Program-made: the position numbers and the translations under genes
Notes under the pieces: generated by a model
Told to the model about the DNA's origin: nothing
Databases searched by the model: none
Seen by the model: only the letters and a program-made list of their open reading frames with translations
DNA from: Deltaproteobacteria bacterium UBA6930
GTDB taxonomy: Bacteria; Myxococcota_A; UBA9160; UBA6930
Length of the DNA stretch: 16,503 nucleotides
Assembly: GCA_002450755.1 (NCBI GenBank)
Contig: DKAI01000146.1
Location: 1-16,503 of the forward strand
Reading direction: 5' to 3'
Part shown: in pieces, positions 1 through 7,270 of the stretch
Layout of the letters: each line of letters starts with the position of its first letter
Position numbering within the stretch: position 1 is the stretch's first letter

Positions 1-201
1 TACGCCCTGGAGTCGGTTGGGTCTTTCAAAGAAAACGATTCCGAAGCCGAGCATCTGACCCTACCGAGCGCGGGTTTTACAAGTCTAGGCACTTGCCAGG
101 GTGCCGTAACGGAGCTTGATTATCGAAGTGGCAACAATTGGTACGTGGTAACGGACCACTTAGGCAGGCGAGGGACGCCTGCTCAAAACGCTTCTCTCTA
201 G
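1..201 (+). CDS. C-terminal end of an unrecognised protein (partial)
   Basis: An open frame enters from the left edge in frame 1 and runs 66 codons to a TAG at 199-201. The visible tail is mixed and soluble, with no membrane segment; it contains the motifs NNWYVVTDH and GRRGTP and ends in NASL. I do not recognise the family. A tail ending in a GRRG motif is vaguely like the extra C-terminal domain of some thiolase-like proteins, but this is too weak to name. It lies 12 bases before fusA on the same strand, and the only Shine-Dalgarno-like bases for fusA (AGGA, 200-203) overlap its stop codon. The two are therefore probably co-transcribed. It is not rpsG, the usual gene before fusA, because the tail does not match ribosomal protein S7. 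Confidence 0.5.
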   Translation, partial: YALESVGSFKENDSEAEHLTLPSAGFTSLGTCQGAVTELDYRSGNNWYVVTDHLGRRGTPAQNASL

Positions 202-213
202 GACAACGTCGTC

Positions 214-2304
214 ATGCTAAGTGATTTATCTAAAATTCGTAACATTGGAATAAGTGCGCACATCGATTCAGGGAAGACAACTCTGACGGAGCGAATCCTT
301 TTTTATACAGACCGAATCCACAAGATTTCAGAAGTTCGCGGAAAAGATGGGGCTGGCGCCACCATGGATCACATGGAGCTAGAAAAGGAGCGGGGGATCA
401 CAATAACCTCCGCGGCTACACACTGCGAGTGGGAAGATCACCATGTAAATATCATTGATACGCCTGGGCACGTAGACTTCACAATTGAAGTGGAACGGGC
501 CCTAAGAGTGTTGGACGGCGCGATTTTGGTCTTATGTGGCGTTGCTGGAGTTCAATCACAGTCGATGACGGTCGATCGCCAGATGAAACGGTATAAGGTT
601 CCCCGAATTGCATTTATCAATAAACTAGACCGTTCTGGCGCTAACCCAGAAAAGGTAGTGGAGGGTCTGCGAGAGAAACTCCGTCACAACGCCGTGATGA
701 TGCAACTACCGATGGGTCTAGAAGCGGATTTCGAGGGGATAATAGACCTCGTCTCTATGAAGTCGGTTCGTTTCGAAGGTGAGAACGGAGAGCACGTTGT
801 GGAGGGTGCAATCCCTGACGCCTATATTTCGGATGCAAATGCGGCCCGCGAGGTCATGTTAGATGCAGTTTCAATGTTCTCTGAAGATCTTATGGAGGCG
901 ATTCTAGAAGAAAAGGTTACCGAGGAGAAAATTCACGAAGCGGTACGTTCTGGCGTGCTTTCACTTGAACTTACGCCAGTGTATCTTGGATCTGCCTATA
1001 AGAATAAAGGGGTTCAAAAGCTTCTTGATGCAGTGACAGAGTACCTGCCCTGTCCATCTGATGTGGAGAATACCGGCGTTGACCTCTCAAACGAGGAGAT
1101 GCCGATCGTTCTGGAAAGTGATCACAACAAACCGCTTACGACATTGGCCTTTAAGTTGGAAGATGGTCGATATGGCCAGTTGACCTACGTGCGCGTCTAT
1201 CAGGGTACTTTGGAGAAGGGCACAACGATCATCAATTCGCGTACCAAGAAGCGACATAAAGTAGGGCGTTTAGTACGCATGCACTCTAATCAGATGGAAG
1301 ATATTGAGAGATCTGGAGCAGGAGATATTGTCGCACTGTTTGGGATCGAATGCGCATCTGGGGATACCTTCACTGACGGGACAACCGACGTTGCGATGAG
1401 TGCAATGCACGTTCCAGACCCGGTGATCTCCATCGCAATAGCTCCTGTGGAGCAAAAAATGGATACAAATCTTTCCAAAGCATTGAATCGATTTTGCCGT
1501 GAGGACCCGACATTTCGTGCTGGTACAGATGAGGAAAGTGGTGAGACCGTGATATCGGGTATGGGAGAGCTTCACTTGGAGGTCTATGTGGAGCGGATGA
1601 AACGAGAATACAGTGTCGAAGTCGAAGTAGGTAATCCTCAAGTTGCTTATCGTGAAACGGTATCAAGGAAAGCAGACTTCAATTATACCCATAAAAAGCA
1701 GTCTGGTGGTTCTGGACAGTTTGGTCGTGTCCAAGGATTTGTCGAGCCCCATGAGGAAGGGCAGGACTTTGAGTTTGAAAGCAAGGTCAGGGGTGGAAAT
1801 ATTCCGACTGAATTCATTCCCGCCGTGGAGAAGGGCTTCCGTCAGGCCACGGACAAAGGAAGGCTGATCGGTTTCCCGGTTATCGGACTGAAAGTTACGG
1901 TCACTGATGGTCTCGCTCACTCAGTTGATTCTTCGGATATGGCATTCCAAGCTGCAGCAAGAGGAGCCTTTCGAGATGTATACGGTAAGGCGAAACCCAT
2001 TGTGCTAGAGCCCGTTATGAAACTTGCAGTAGAAGGCCCAGGAGAATTTCAGGGAGTAGTTATCAAGACAATAATGCAGAGAAGAGGAAGTATCATTGGC
2101 ACTACGGAAGAGGATGGGTTTTGTGAGGTGGAAGCAGAGGTCCCGCTTTCGGAAATGTTTGGGTATGCAACAGATTTGCGATCTATGACCCAAGGCAAGG
2201 CGGAGTTCAGTCTTGAATTTGCCAAATACGCTCCGGCTCCCCCTGACGTTACAGACGAACTGAAGAAAAAGTTCAGCTCGAAAATTGTGGATGAAGAAGA
2301 ATAA
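214..2304 (+). CDS. fusA: Elongation factor G, mitochondrial EFG1/spdEFG1-like type
   Basis: Translational GTPase that moves tRNAs and mRNA through the ribosome after peptide bond formation; cytoplasmic. The 696-residue length is normal for EF-G. The G motifs are all present: AHIDSGKTT (15-23), RGITI (60-64), DTPGH (82-86) and NKLD (136-139). Domain IV carries HKKQSGGSGQFG and the tip motif HSVDSSDMAF, and the C-terminal domain V has the conserved MFGYATDLRS. Ser instead of Ala in the P-loop (AHIDSGKT) and HKKQSGG in domain IV are features I associate with mitochondrial EFG1 and the spirochaete/planctomycete/delta spdEFG1 group, rather than the EF-G of the classical str operon. No rpsG or tuf flanks it, so it lies outside a str operon. 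The ATG at 214 has a weak AGGA ten bases upstream. ubiE follows after 58 bases in which I see no clear terminator. Confidence 0.97.
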   Translation: MLSDLSKIRNIGISAHIDSGKTTLTERILFYTDRIHKISEVRGKDGAGATMDHMELEKERGITITSAATHCEWEDHHVNIIDTPGHVDFTIEVERALRVLDGAILVLCGVAGVQSQSMTVDRQMKRYKVPRIAFINKLDRSGANPEKVVEGLREKLRHNAVMMQLPMGLEADFEGIIDLVSMKSVRFEGENGEHVVEGAIPDAYISDANAAREVMLDAVSMFSEDLMEAILEEKVTEEKIHEAVRSGVLSLELTPVYLGSAYKNKGVQKLLDAVTEYLPCPSDVENTGVDLSNEEMPIVLESDHNKPLTTLAFKLEDGRYGQLTYVRVYQGTLEKGTTIINSRTKKRHKVGRLVRMHSNQMEDIERSGAGDIVALFGIECASGDTFTDGTTDVAMSAMHVPDPVISIAIAPVEQKMDTNLSKALNRFCREDPTFRAGTDEESGETVISGMGELHLEVYVERMKREYSVEVEVGNPQVAYRETVSRKADFNYTHKKQSGGSGQFGRVQGFVEPHEEGQDFEFESKVRGGNIPTEFIPAVEKGFRQATDKGRLIGFPVIGLKVTVTDGLAHSVDSSDMAFQAAARGAFRDVYGKAKPIVLEPVMKLAVEGPGEFQGVVIKTIMQRRGSIIGTTEEDGFCEVEAEVPLSEMFGYATDLRSMTQGKAEFSLEFAKYAPAPPDVTDELKKKFSSKIVDEEE

Positions 2305-2362
2305 TAAATCTGATCCTCGGTAGAACGGTAGGAGCCTCCACTTAAGCAGACTTGGACTATTA

Positions 2363-3067
2363 ATGCAAAAACGTCCTACAGGTCTCCCCGAAACGAACGC
2401 GAAGCGTGCAGTTGTCAGGGAAATGTTCGACCGTATTGCACCTCGATATGATTTGGTAAATAGAATTATTACGGCAGGAATGGATCAGCAGTGGAGAAGG
2501 AGACTTCTCAAGGGCGCAGAGCTAAGACCGGACGACTGCTTAGTGGATGTGGCGTGTGGTACTGGCGACCTCCTACTGATTGCTCGGCAGTCCGGCGCCA
2601 ATTGCCTAGGTGTGGATCTTTCCCGGGCGATGCTCGGTTGTGCGTTTTGTAGAGATGATTCGCTGAATCTTATTAGCGGTGACGCAGCTAACCTTCCGGT
2701 GGCCGACAAGGTAGCAAGTATTGTTACGTGCGGTTTCGCTCTCAGAAATTTCGTTTCGCTTCCTTCAGTTTGGAGCGAGTTTTCTCGTGTCCTCAGGGCT
2801 GGCGGCAAGCTTGCAATTTTAGAGGTGGATCGACCAAAAAATACGCTCATACGATGGTTTCATTCGTTGTATTTCGACGGAATTGTTCCTGCTTTAGGCG
2901 GGGTAATTTCGGACAGAGAAGCATATCGTTACCTTCCGCGTTCAACCAAGTATCTACCGGGTAGCCGAGAACTTTTCCGACAGCTTCATCAGGCAGGATT
3001 TACCGACATTCATCGTGAAGTGTTGTTCCTTGGCAGTGCTCAACTGATCTATGCACGGAAGGTGTAG
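2363..3067 (+). CDS. ubiE: Demethylmenaquinone / 2-polyprenyl-benzoquinol C-methyltransferase
   Basis: SAM-dependent C-methyltransferase of menaquinone (MenG) or ubiquinone (UbiE) synthesis. It methylates the quinone ring of the lipid precursor at the inner membrane. The 234 residues match the family length (about 230-250). Visible motifs in order: FDRIAPRYDLVN (22-33), followed by the family region MDQQWRRR; the SAM-binding VACGTGDL (63-70); acidic D85 ending strand 2; GFALRNF (124-130, usually GFGLRNV); EVDRP (154-158, usually EFSKP); and the C-terminal AYRYLPRS. The family assignment is firm, but which quinone it acts on cannot be told from the sequence. The ATG at 2363 has only a weak GGA upstream. 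The alpha/beta hydrolase starts 24 bases downstream on the same strand, so an operon is likely. Confidence 0.93.
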   Translation: MQKRPTGLPETNAKRAVVREMFDRIAPRYDLVNRIITAGMDQQWRRRLLKGAELRPDDCLVDVACGTGDLLLIARQSGANCLGVDLSRAMLGCAFCRDDSLNLISGDAANLPVADKVASIVTCGFALRNFVSLPSVWSEFSRVLRAGGKLAILEVDRPKNTLIRWFHSLYFDGIVPALGGVISDREAYRYLPRSTKYLPGSRELFRQLHQAGFTDIHREVLFLGSAQLIYARKV

Positions 3068-3091
3068 TTTCGATATGGAGACGATTTTGAA

Positions 3092-3970
3092 ATGACTCGT
3101 CATGCTCGTTGGGTAGATACCTTCTCGCACAAGAGAGTTTTTGCAGAAGAGCGAGGTTCCGGGGCTGGAATATTTCTTCTCCATGGCCTTGGAGGGACTG
3201 GTCGCTCGTTAGCTACATCCTTTAGTGGCCTCGAAAGAGATTTCTCTTTGCTTTCTATAGATTCTATCGGTCACGGTAGATCTGTATCCCCGGTTAGCCC
3301 ATTAGATTACTCCCCGAATTTACTTGTGTCTCAATTCTTAGAGGTGTTGGACGCTTTCGATCACGAAACTGTCCATGTTCTCGGGTATGGAATGGGTGCA
3401 CGTTTGGCTTTGTGTATGGCGGTTCTATTCCCAGAAAGACTAGTCTCTTCAATATTAATTGCTCCGGTTCTGGGTCTGACAGACTCTGATTCTGGGGAAG
3501 GAAGACGCCATCAAGATTCAGATAAGGCGAGACGAATAAAAGAAGGTGATCTCAAGACCTTTCAAGAGGTTCTTTTGAGTGAGCCTGAAGCAAAAGTTCC
3601 AAACCTCGAGGAGAGTAAGAGATCAAAAGGTGGCGACTCCCAATGGTTAAAGCGATCTCCCATTGGGATTGCTAACTCCTTGCTGGCATTGGGGCCAGGT
3701 TGTGATTTGGTTTCAAGGGAAGACTTGCAAAACATAAGGGTGCCAATGTTTCTCTTATCAGGGGATAAGGATCACGACGCAGTTAAGACGGCAAAGTTTC
3801 TTACGAATTACTTGCCAGTATCTCAAAATTATCTTCTAGAGGGTTGTGGACGTGCGGCTCACGTTGAACAGAACGGAACGGTTACACACTTGTGCCGGGA
3901 GTTTCTAATGCGCTCGCCTCAGGCCTTGCGAAAACGAATTGAGATCGATACAGAGTTTTTAGACCAGTAG
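3092..3970 (+). CDS. Alpha/beta hydrolase fold protein, MenH-like, lacking the nucleophilic Ser
   Basis: This is an alpha/beta hydrolase fold protein of 292 residues. The oxyanion-loop motif FLLHGLGGTG lies at 28-37, and SIDSIGHGRS at 55-64 matches the usual D-x-x-GHG-S element. The acid region is SGDKDHD (223-229, candidate D225 or D227). The catalytic His lies in GCGRAAHVEQ (H257), a tail typical of MenH-like proteins. The nucleophile elbow, normally G-x-S-x-G, reads G-Y-G-M-G at 98-102: the Ser position is Gly100 (codon GGA, 3389-3391). Acid and His therefore remain while the nucleophile is gone, so ordinary esterase chemistry is unlikely. It sits 24 bases after ubiE/menG, which suggests a link to quinone synthesis, but that is inference. 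A cap region (about 131-190) is charged and shows no clear motif. GGAG at 3077-3080 is a plausible but distant ribosome site. Confidence 0.85.
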   Translation: MTRHARWVDTFSHKRVFAEERGSGAGIFLLHGLGGTGRSLATSFSGLERDFSLLSIDSIGHGRSVSPVSPLDYSPNLLVSQFLEVLDAFDHETVHVLGYGMGARLALCMAVLFPERLVSSILIAPVLGLTDSDSGEGRRHQDSDKARRIKEGDLKTFQEVLLSEPEAKVPNLEESKRSKGGDSQWLKRSPIGIANSLLALGPGCDLVSREDLQNIRVPMFLLSGDKDHDAVKTAKFLTNYLPVSQNYLLEGCGRAAHVEQNGTVTHLCREFLMRSPQALRKRIEIDTEFLDQ

Positions 3971-3990
3971 AGCATAGTTAAGGCTAGCCG

Positions 3991-4512
3991 CTATTTCTTA
4001 AGTACCGATAATGTGTCGCGATGTTGGCTACGAAAGGCATTGACCTCGGCCCGCGTGAATCCGAGTTCTTCTCCGATAAGTGTGAGTTCGGTGCTTTCTT
4101 CTGCAGAAATTTTTCCATTTGAGGCTGCAACCGCAAATGCACATGCCATTAACTTGTTACGCTGTCCACGGTTTGAAATTTTCCTGAATTGTCGAGTAAC
4201 AACATAATTTTCAGTACCACCTGTGAGGTCAGCCTGAGATTTCGCAATTTCGACGACCAGAGTGCAGCTATCTTCGGATAGATCCGAAAGAGAGGCGACC
4301 TGCTGCTTTATTTCCGTGGTTTCTCTTTCATCGATTAACAGGTCGGCTTGTGCGACTCTCGCGAGCACATAGGCGAAAGAGGCAATATAACGGGCTTCTT
4401 CAATAGGCATAGAGCCTAATTGGGCGCTTATTCGCTGCACCGTCTCTGTGTCGTCACCCCGTGCATGCTTATCAGGCTCACCTAGTCCTAATAGTTTTCT
4501 TACGGTATTCAT
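3991..4512 (-). CDS. TerB-like (tellurite resistance TerB family) protein
   Basis: A small soluble protein of 173 residues with the all-helical TerB-type fold (TerB / DjlA N-terminal-like family). It shows the characteristic two acidic, metal-binding-like turns: ADLLIDERE at 56-64 and SNGKISAEES at 131-140, the latter followed by the helix LTLIGEELGFTRAEV. Alanine-rich helices (AYVLARVAQ, ACAFAVAAS) precede each turn, as expected. No signal peptide or membrane segment is visible. The molecular role of the family is poorly defined, and tellurite resistance should not be assumed from a lone TerB-like gene. It is convergent with the hydrolase gene (20 bases apart) and divergent from the ArsC-like gene (46 bases apart). 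The ATG at 4512 is preceded by a GAAAGAAG purine run that can act as a ribosome site. Confidence 0.8.
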   Translation of the reverse strand: MNTVRKLLGLGEPDKHARGDDTETVQRISAQLGSMPIEEARYIASFAYVLARVAQADLLIDERETTEIKQQVASLSDLSEDSCTLVVEIAKSQADLTGGTENYVVTRQFRKISNRGQRNKLMACAFAVAASNGKISAEESTELTLIGEELGFTRAEVNAFRSQHRDTLSVLKK

Positions 4513-4558
4513 CTTCTTTCAGCCTAGCGCGTGTTCAGGTTAAGGCTACTGTTAGATC

Positions 4559-4945
4559 ATGAGCTTGCCTGAAGCCGACGAGGATCTAGTGTTGCTCCAC
4601 AATCCGCGCTGCTCGAAAAGTCGAACGGCGAAAGCGCTTTTAGAGGAGAGTGGGGTGACTTTCGTCACTCGGAATTATCTTGAGAATCCGCTGAATGTCC
4701 ATGAATTGAGAGACCTTGCAAAGAGACTGGACAGTGAGCCCTCGAACTGGGTTCGAAAAGGCGAGTCGGTATTTGGTAGATTTTTTCTGAACGAAAATTC
4801 TAGTGTGGGCGATTGGATTGAGGCAATTGTGGAAGAACCGATACTGCTGGAGCGACCTATTCTTATAGCTGGTTTAAGGGCCGTAGTCGCTCGTCCACCA
4901 GAAAAAGTCTTGGATCTTGTAGTCCGGGCGGGGCTGACTCGTTAG
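4559..4945 (+). CDS. arsC: ArsC/YfgD-family (glutaredoxin-type) arsenate reductase-like protein
   Basis: Thioredoxin-fold protein of the ArsC family (COG1393 type), 128 residues, cytoplasmic. ArsC reduces arsenate to arsenite with glutathione and glutaredoxin. The catalytic Cys is C18 in HNPRCSKSR. The three Arg positions that bind arsenate in E. coli ArsC have counterparts here: R66 (VRKGE), R99 (LERPI) and R112 (ARPPE). The YLENP motif (40-44) is also standard. The NPRCSKSR and RPPE wording is closer to the YfgD subgroup, whose physiological role is less certain than that of plasmid ArsC. No arsR, arsB or acr3 lies nearby, so a true arsenic operon is not supported. The stop overlaps the stop of the convergent TVP38 gene by 4 bases. 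The region before the ATG has no strong Shine-Dalgarno. Confidence 0.9.
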   Translation: MSLPEADEDLVLLHNPRCSKSRTAKALLEESGVTFVTRNYLENPLNVHELRDLAKRLDSEPSNWVRKGESVFGRFFLNENSSVGDWIEAIVEEPILLERPILIAGLRAVVARPPEKVLDLVVRAGLTR

Positions 4946-5664
4946 AATTTCCCTTCCTTGACGTCTATAGTGACGCTTAGTTTCTTTCTCGCCTTATCCG
5001 TAATTAACAAAACAGCACTTAATGTGGCTATTAGACCAAGAATCCAGACTGACCAGTCAAGTAACTTGACGTTGTCGCTTTTGATAGAGGAATCAACGAC
5101 ACGGGCGGCTAAATGGCCGAAATAAACATAAAGAAAAGTTCCTGGAATCATTCCTGTGCTAGCGAAAACAAAATCACGAAAGCTTACTTGAGTTAATCCG
5201 AGGAAATAATTTAAGGCATTAAAAGGTATGACCGGGGATAGACGTAATAAGAGTGTAATGCGTAAACCATCATCGCTAACAGCTTCGTTTACTGCCTTGA
5301 GATGTTTGCTTGCGGTCAACCTATTGTCGATCCAATCTCGAGCAATGTGGCGTGAGATCAGAAAGGCTGTAGTTGATCCTAAAAAAGCCCCAACGAATGC
5401 ATAGAATACGCCCCAAAATAAACCAAATAATGTACCGGCAGTGAAGGTTAAAACAGAACCTGGCGCGAACAGCGGTACGGATATCATGTAGGCAAAAATA
5501 AAAATTAAAGGCCCCCAAGCCCCGAGGGTTTCAATCCATGCGACAAGGGAGAGAAATTTCTCTCCGAACTCCGAGACACTCCATATGCTTGCTGTGAGTA
5601 CGACCAGGAAGGCGCACGCTCGGATGATGTTTATTCGACTCGTTTGCTTCGTTTTGCCAGGCAC
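4942..5664 (-). CDS. TVP38/TMEM64 family inner membrane protein (VTT domain)
   Basis: An integral membrane protein of 240 residues of the TVP38/TMEM64 family, related to DedA. The family is associated with lipid scrambling or transport, but its substrate in bacteria is generally unclear. Visible hydrophobic segments: about 14-32, 50-75, 80-105, 136-155, a re-entrant-like region near 160-180, and 205-222. The VTT-domain signatures are present: FAPGSVLTFTAG, the glycine-rich AFVGAFLGSTTAF, and the loop RLSPVIPFNALNYFLG with the conserved Arg, Pro and Asn. The start is GTG at 5664, because no ATG occurs near the N-terminus in frame and the charged MPGKTKQT leader suits an inside-positive N-terminus. 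The 3' end overlaps the arsC-like gene by 4 bases. The upstream side faces the 208-base intergenic region shared with the SDR gene. Confidence 0.9.
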   Translation of the reverse strand: MPGKTKQTSRINIIRACAFLVVLTASIWSVSEFGEKFLSLVAWIETLGAWGPLIFIFAYMISVPLFAPGSVLTFTAGTLFGLFWGVFYAFVGAFLGSTTAFLISRHIARDWIDNRLTASKHLKAVNEAVSDDGLRITLLLRLSPVIPFNALNYFLGLTQVSFRDFVFASTGMIPGTFLYVYFGHLAARVVDSSIKSDNVKLLDWSVWILGLIATLSAVLLITDKARKKLSVTIDVKEGKF

Positions 5665-5872
5665 TCTTTTCTATAAACTTCCTGCTTTGGGGAATCACCG
5701 TGAAAATCTCGATCTATTCGTCGTGTGCTGGAGATCAAAGGTACGGCGTAACCGAGATCTTAGCTGAATGGCTCAAGAGCTTGTATCGAAAAGGTTCTTA
5801 TAGGGAGAATTTAAACGGTAAACCTTTCCTTGTAATGTGGTGCTACATTGATAAAAGAGATGCGGAGGATTT
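5665..5872. promoter_or_regulatory. Divergent intergenic region between TVP38 and SDR genes
   Basis: This 208-base stretch separates two divergent genes and so should carry the promoters of both. I see no open frame in it worth calling. Its right part is AT-rich, and a short inverted repeat (AATGT at 5834-5838, ACATT at 5845-5849, 6-base loop) lies about 24 bases before the SDR start. This could be a regulator site or chance. GGAGG at 5864-5868, 4 bases before the ATG, is a strong ribosome site for the SDR gene. No convincing pair of -35 and -10 boxes with normal spacing was found: TTGTAA (5830) and GATAAA (5850) are only 14 bases apart. Confidence 0.4.
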
Positions 5873-6778
5873 ATGAGTAAAATTAATCTAGAAGGACATG
5901 TCGTAGTAGTGACGGGTGCCGGAGGAGGCCTAGGGAGAACTTATGCACTAGAGCTAGGTCGTCGAGGCGCAAAGGTGATCGTCAATGATTTAGGAGGTTC
6001 CGTTGACGGTTCCGGTGAAGGCACGAGTATGGCCGACGCGGTGGTCGAGGAAATTAAGGCAGCGGGCGGTGATGCTATTGCAGATTACTCTTCAGTTTCT
6101 TCCCCTGAAGGCGGAGAAGCTATCATTGCAACTGCATTACAAGCGTACGGGACGGTGGATGCGGTTATTAACAATGCCGGTGTCTTGAGAGATAAAAGCT
6201 TTACTAAGTTGCTGCCTGAAGAATTGGAAATTGTTCTTGACGTTCATCTGAAGGGCGCTTTCTATGTTTCTCAGCCTGCGTTTCGTGTAATGAAAGAGAA
6301 AGGTTTTGGTCGCTTTGTATTTACGTCGTCAGCTGCGGGGTTACTCGGAAATTTTGGCCAGACGAACTACGGAGCGGCAAAGATGGGACTCGTTGGTTTG
6401 TCGAATGTCTTGGCGCAAGAAGGCGCAAAATATAATGTGACGGCCAATGCAATTGCACCTATAGCACGGACTCGGATGACTGAATCTCTACTGGGTCCAC
6501 TAGCTGAATCGTTAGACCCTAAATATGTAACTCCCTTGGTGATTTACTTGATTTCTTCCGAGTGTGAATATACGCATGAAGTGTTTTCTGTTGGAGGCGG
6601 ACGATATGCTCGGATGTTTGTTGGAGTAACGCCGGGTTGGTATTCTGGGGGAGGAGACATTCCTCCAGCTGAAGCGGTCCGCGATCAAATGAACAATATT
6701 CGGTCGACCAACGATTTTATCATTCCAGAGGGTATAGGCGATGAAATGAGGATTCTTGCAAAGATGCTGAAAGAATAG
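5873..6778 (+). CDS. SDR dehydrogenase, (3R)-hydroxyacyl-CoA dehydrogenase (MFE-2/HSD17B4)-like
   Basis: A short-chain dehydrogenase/reductase of 301 residues. Its closest recognisable relatives are the N-terminal (3R)-hydroxyacyl-CoA dehydrogenase domain of peroxisomal multifunctional enzyme 2 (17-beta-HSD4) and its bacterial stand-alone forms, which oxidise 3-hydroxyacyl-CoA with NAD. Evidence: cofactor loop TGAGGGLG (14-21), strand end VNDLGG (37-42), NNAGVLRDKSF (100-110, very typical of this group), VHLKGAFYV (124-132), catalytic S153, Y166 and K170 (YGAAK), and APIARTRMT (195-203). The C-terminal extension (about 240-301) with FSVGGGRYAR is also that of the MFE-2-like group. The ATG has a strong GGAGG 4 bases upstream. 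It is monocistronic here: the next gene is convergent, only 3 bases from its stop. The true substrate (fatty acyl-CoA or a steroid side chain) is not visible. Confidence 0.9.
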   Translation: MSKINLEGHVVVVTGAGGGLGRTYALELGRRGAKVIVNDLGGSVDGSGEGTSMADAVVEEIKAAGGDAIADYSSVSSPEGGEAIIATALQAYGTVDAVINNAGVLRDKSFTKLLPEELEIVLDVHLKGAFYVSQPAFRVMKEKGFGRFVFTSSAAGLLGNFGQTNYGAAKMGLVGLSNVLAQEGAKYNVTANAIAPIARTRMTESLLGPLAESLDPKYVTPLVIYLISSECEYTHEVFSVGGGRYARMFVGVTPGWYSGGGDIPPAEAVRDQMNNIRSTNDFIIPEGIGDEMRILAKMLKE

Positions 6779-6781
6779 ACG

Positions 6782-7267
6782 CTAGCTTGAATGAAGGAGC
6801 CCTTCGAGGAGGGGCCAATCGATAACTGTTTGAGCCGCAAACGCAAAAAGAAGAAGCTCGCGGTCTTGTGCAAGACCTTTATTACTTCTTCGAAAGGTAG
6901 TGACGGCAGTATCAAGTTGTTGCGCCTCAGGTTGCTCGGGATTGTCGCTGATTAAGATTCCGTCTTCATGCTCCAATCCTACAAGATCAAGCCAAGCTAT
7001 AAGGATTTCTCTTCTCGATTCGATGAAATAAGATGCGAGAACTTCCTCGGCAACTTCATTCGATTTAACCCTTGAAAGAACTCTTCGAACGGTCTCGGCG
7101 CGCGCAGCCGGCTTTTGTCTCATCACAAAGCCCGGTCGAGCATTCATTGCGGCGCTTGCCAGAGCGATTGCCTGAGAGTAGGTTGCTGGGGCTACTTTAG
7201 AGAGCTCGGTAAATATTCGCTCCGAGTCTTCGGGCAGTAATTGAGAAAATACTTGATAGGCTCGCAA
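6782..7267 (-). CDS. Conserved-looking hypothetical protein, coupled to ctaA (TTG start)
   Basis: A 161-residue soluble protein that I cannot assign to a named family. It looks all-helical and Ala/Glu/Arg-rich: a helical start (YQVFSQLLPEDSERIF), a basic middle (RQKPAARAETVRRVLSRVKS), the segment EVLASYFIESRREILIAWLDL, then GLEHEDGILISD, and a C-terminal FAAQTVIDWPLLEGLL. No signal peptide, Cys motif or membrane segment is present. I believe similar hypothetical proteins occur in deltaproteobacteria-like genomes, but this is memory, not a search. The start is TTG at 7267: AAGGAG (7276-7281) lies 8 bases upstream inside the last ctaA codons, and the gap to the ctaA stop is only 3 bases, so translation is probably coupled. 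An ATG overlapping the ctaA stop is in another frame that closes within about 25 codons. Confidence 0.75.
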   Translation of the reverse strand: MRAYQVFSQLLPEDSERIFTELSKVAPATYSQAIALASAAMNARPGFVMRQKPAARAETVRRVLSRVKSNEVAEEVLASYFIESRREILIAWLDLVGLEHEDGILISDNPEQPEAQQLDTAVTTFRRSNKGLAQDRELLLFAFAAQTVIDWPLLEGLLHSS

Positions 7268-7270
7268 ACT

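Noticed and set aside
3971..3990. GGCTAGCC palindrome between the convergent hydrolase and TerB genes as a terminator
   Set aside because: No usable loop and no U-tract; only 3 bp would pair in a real hairpin.
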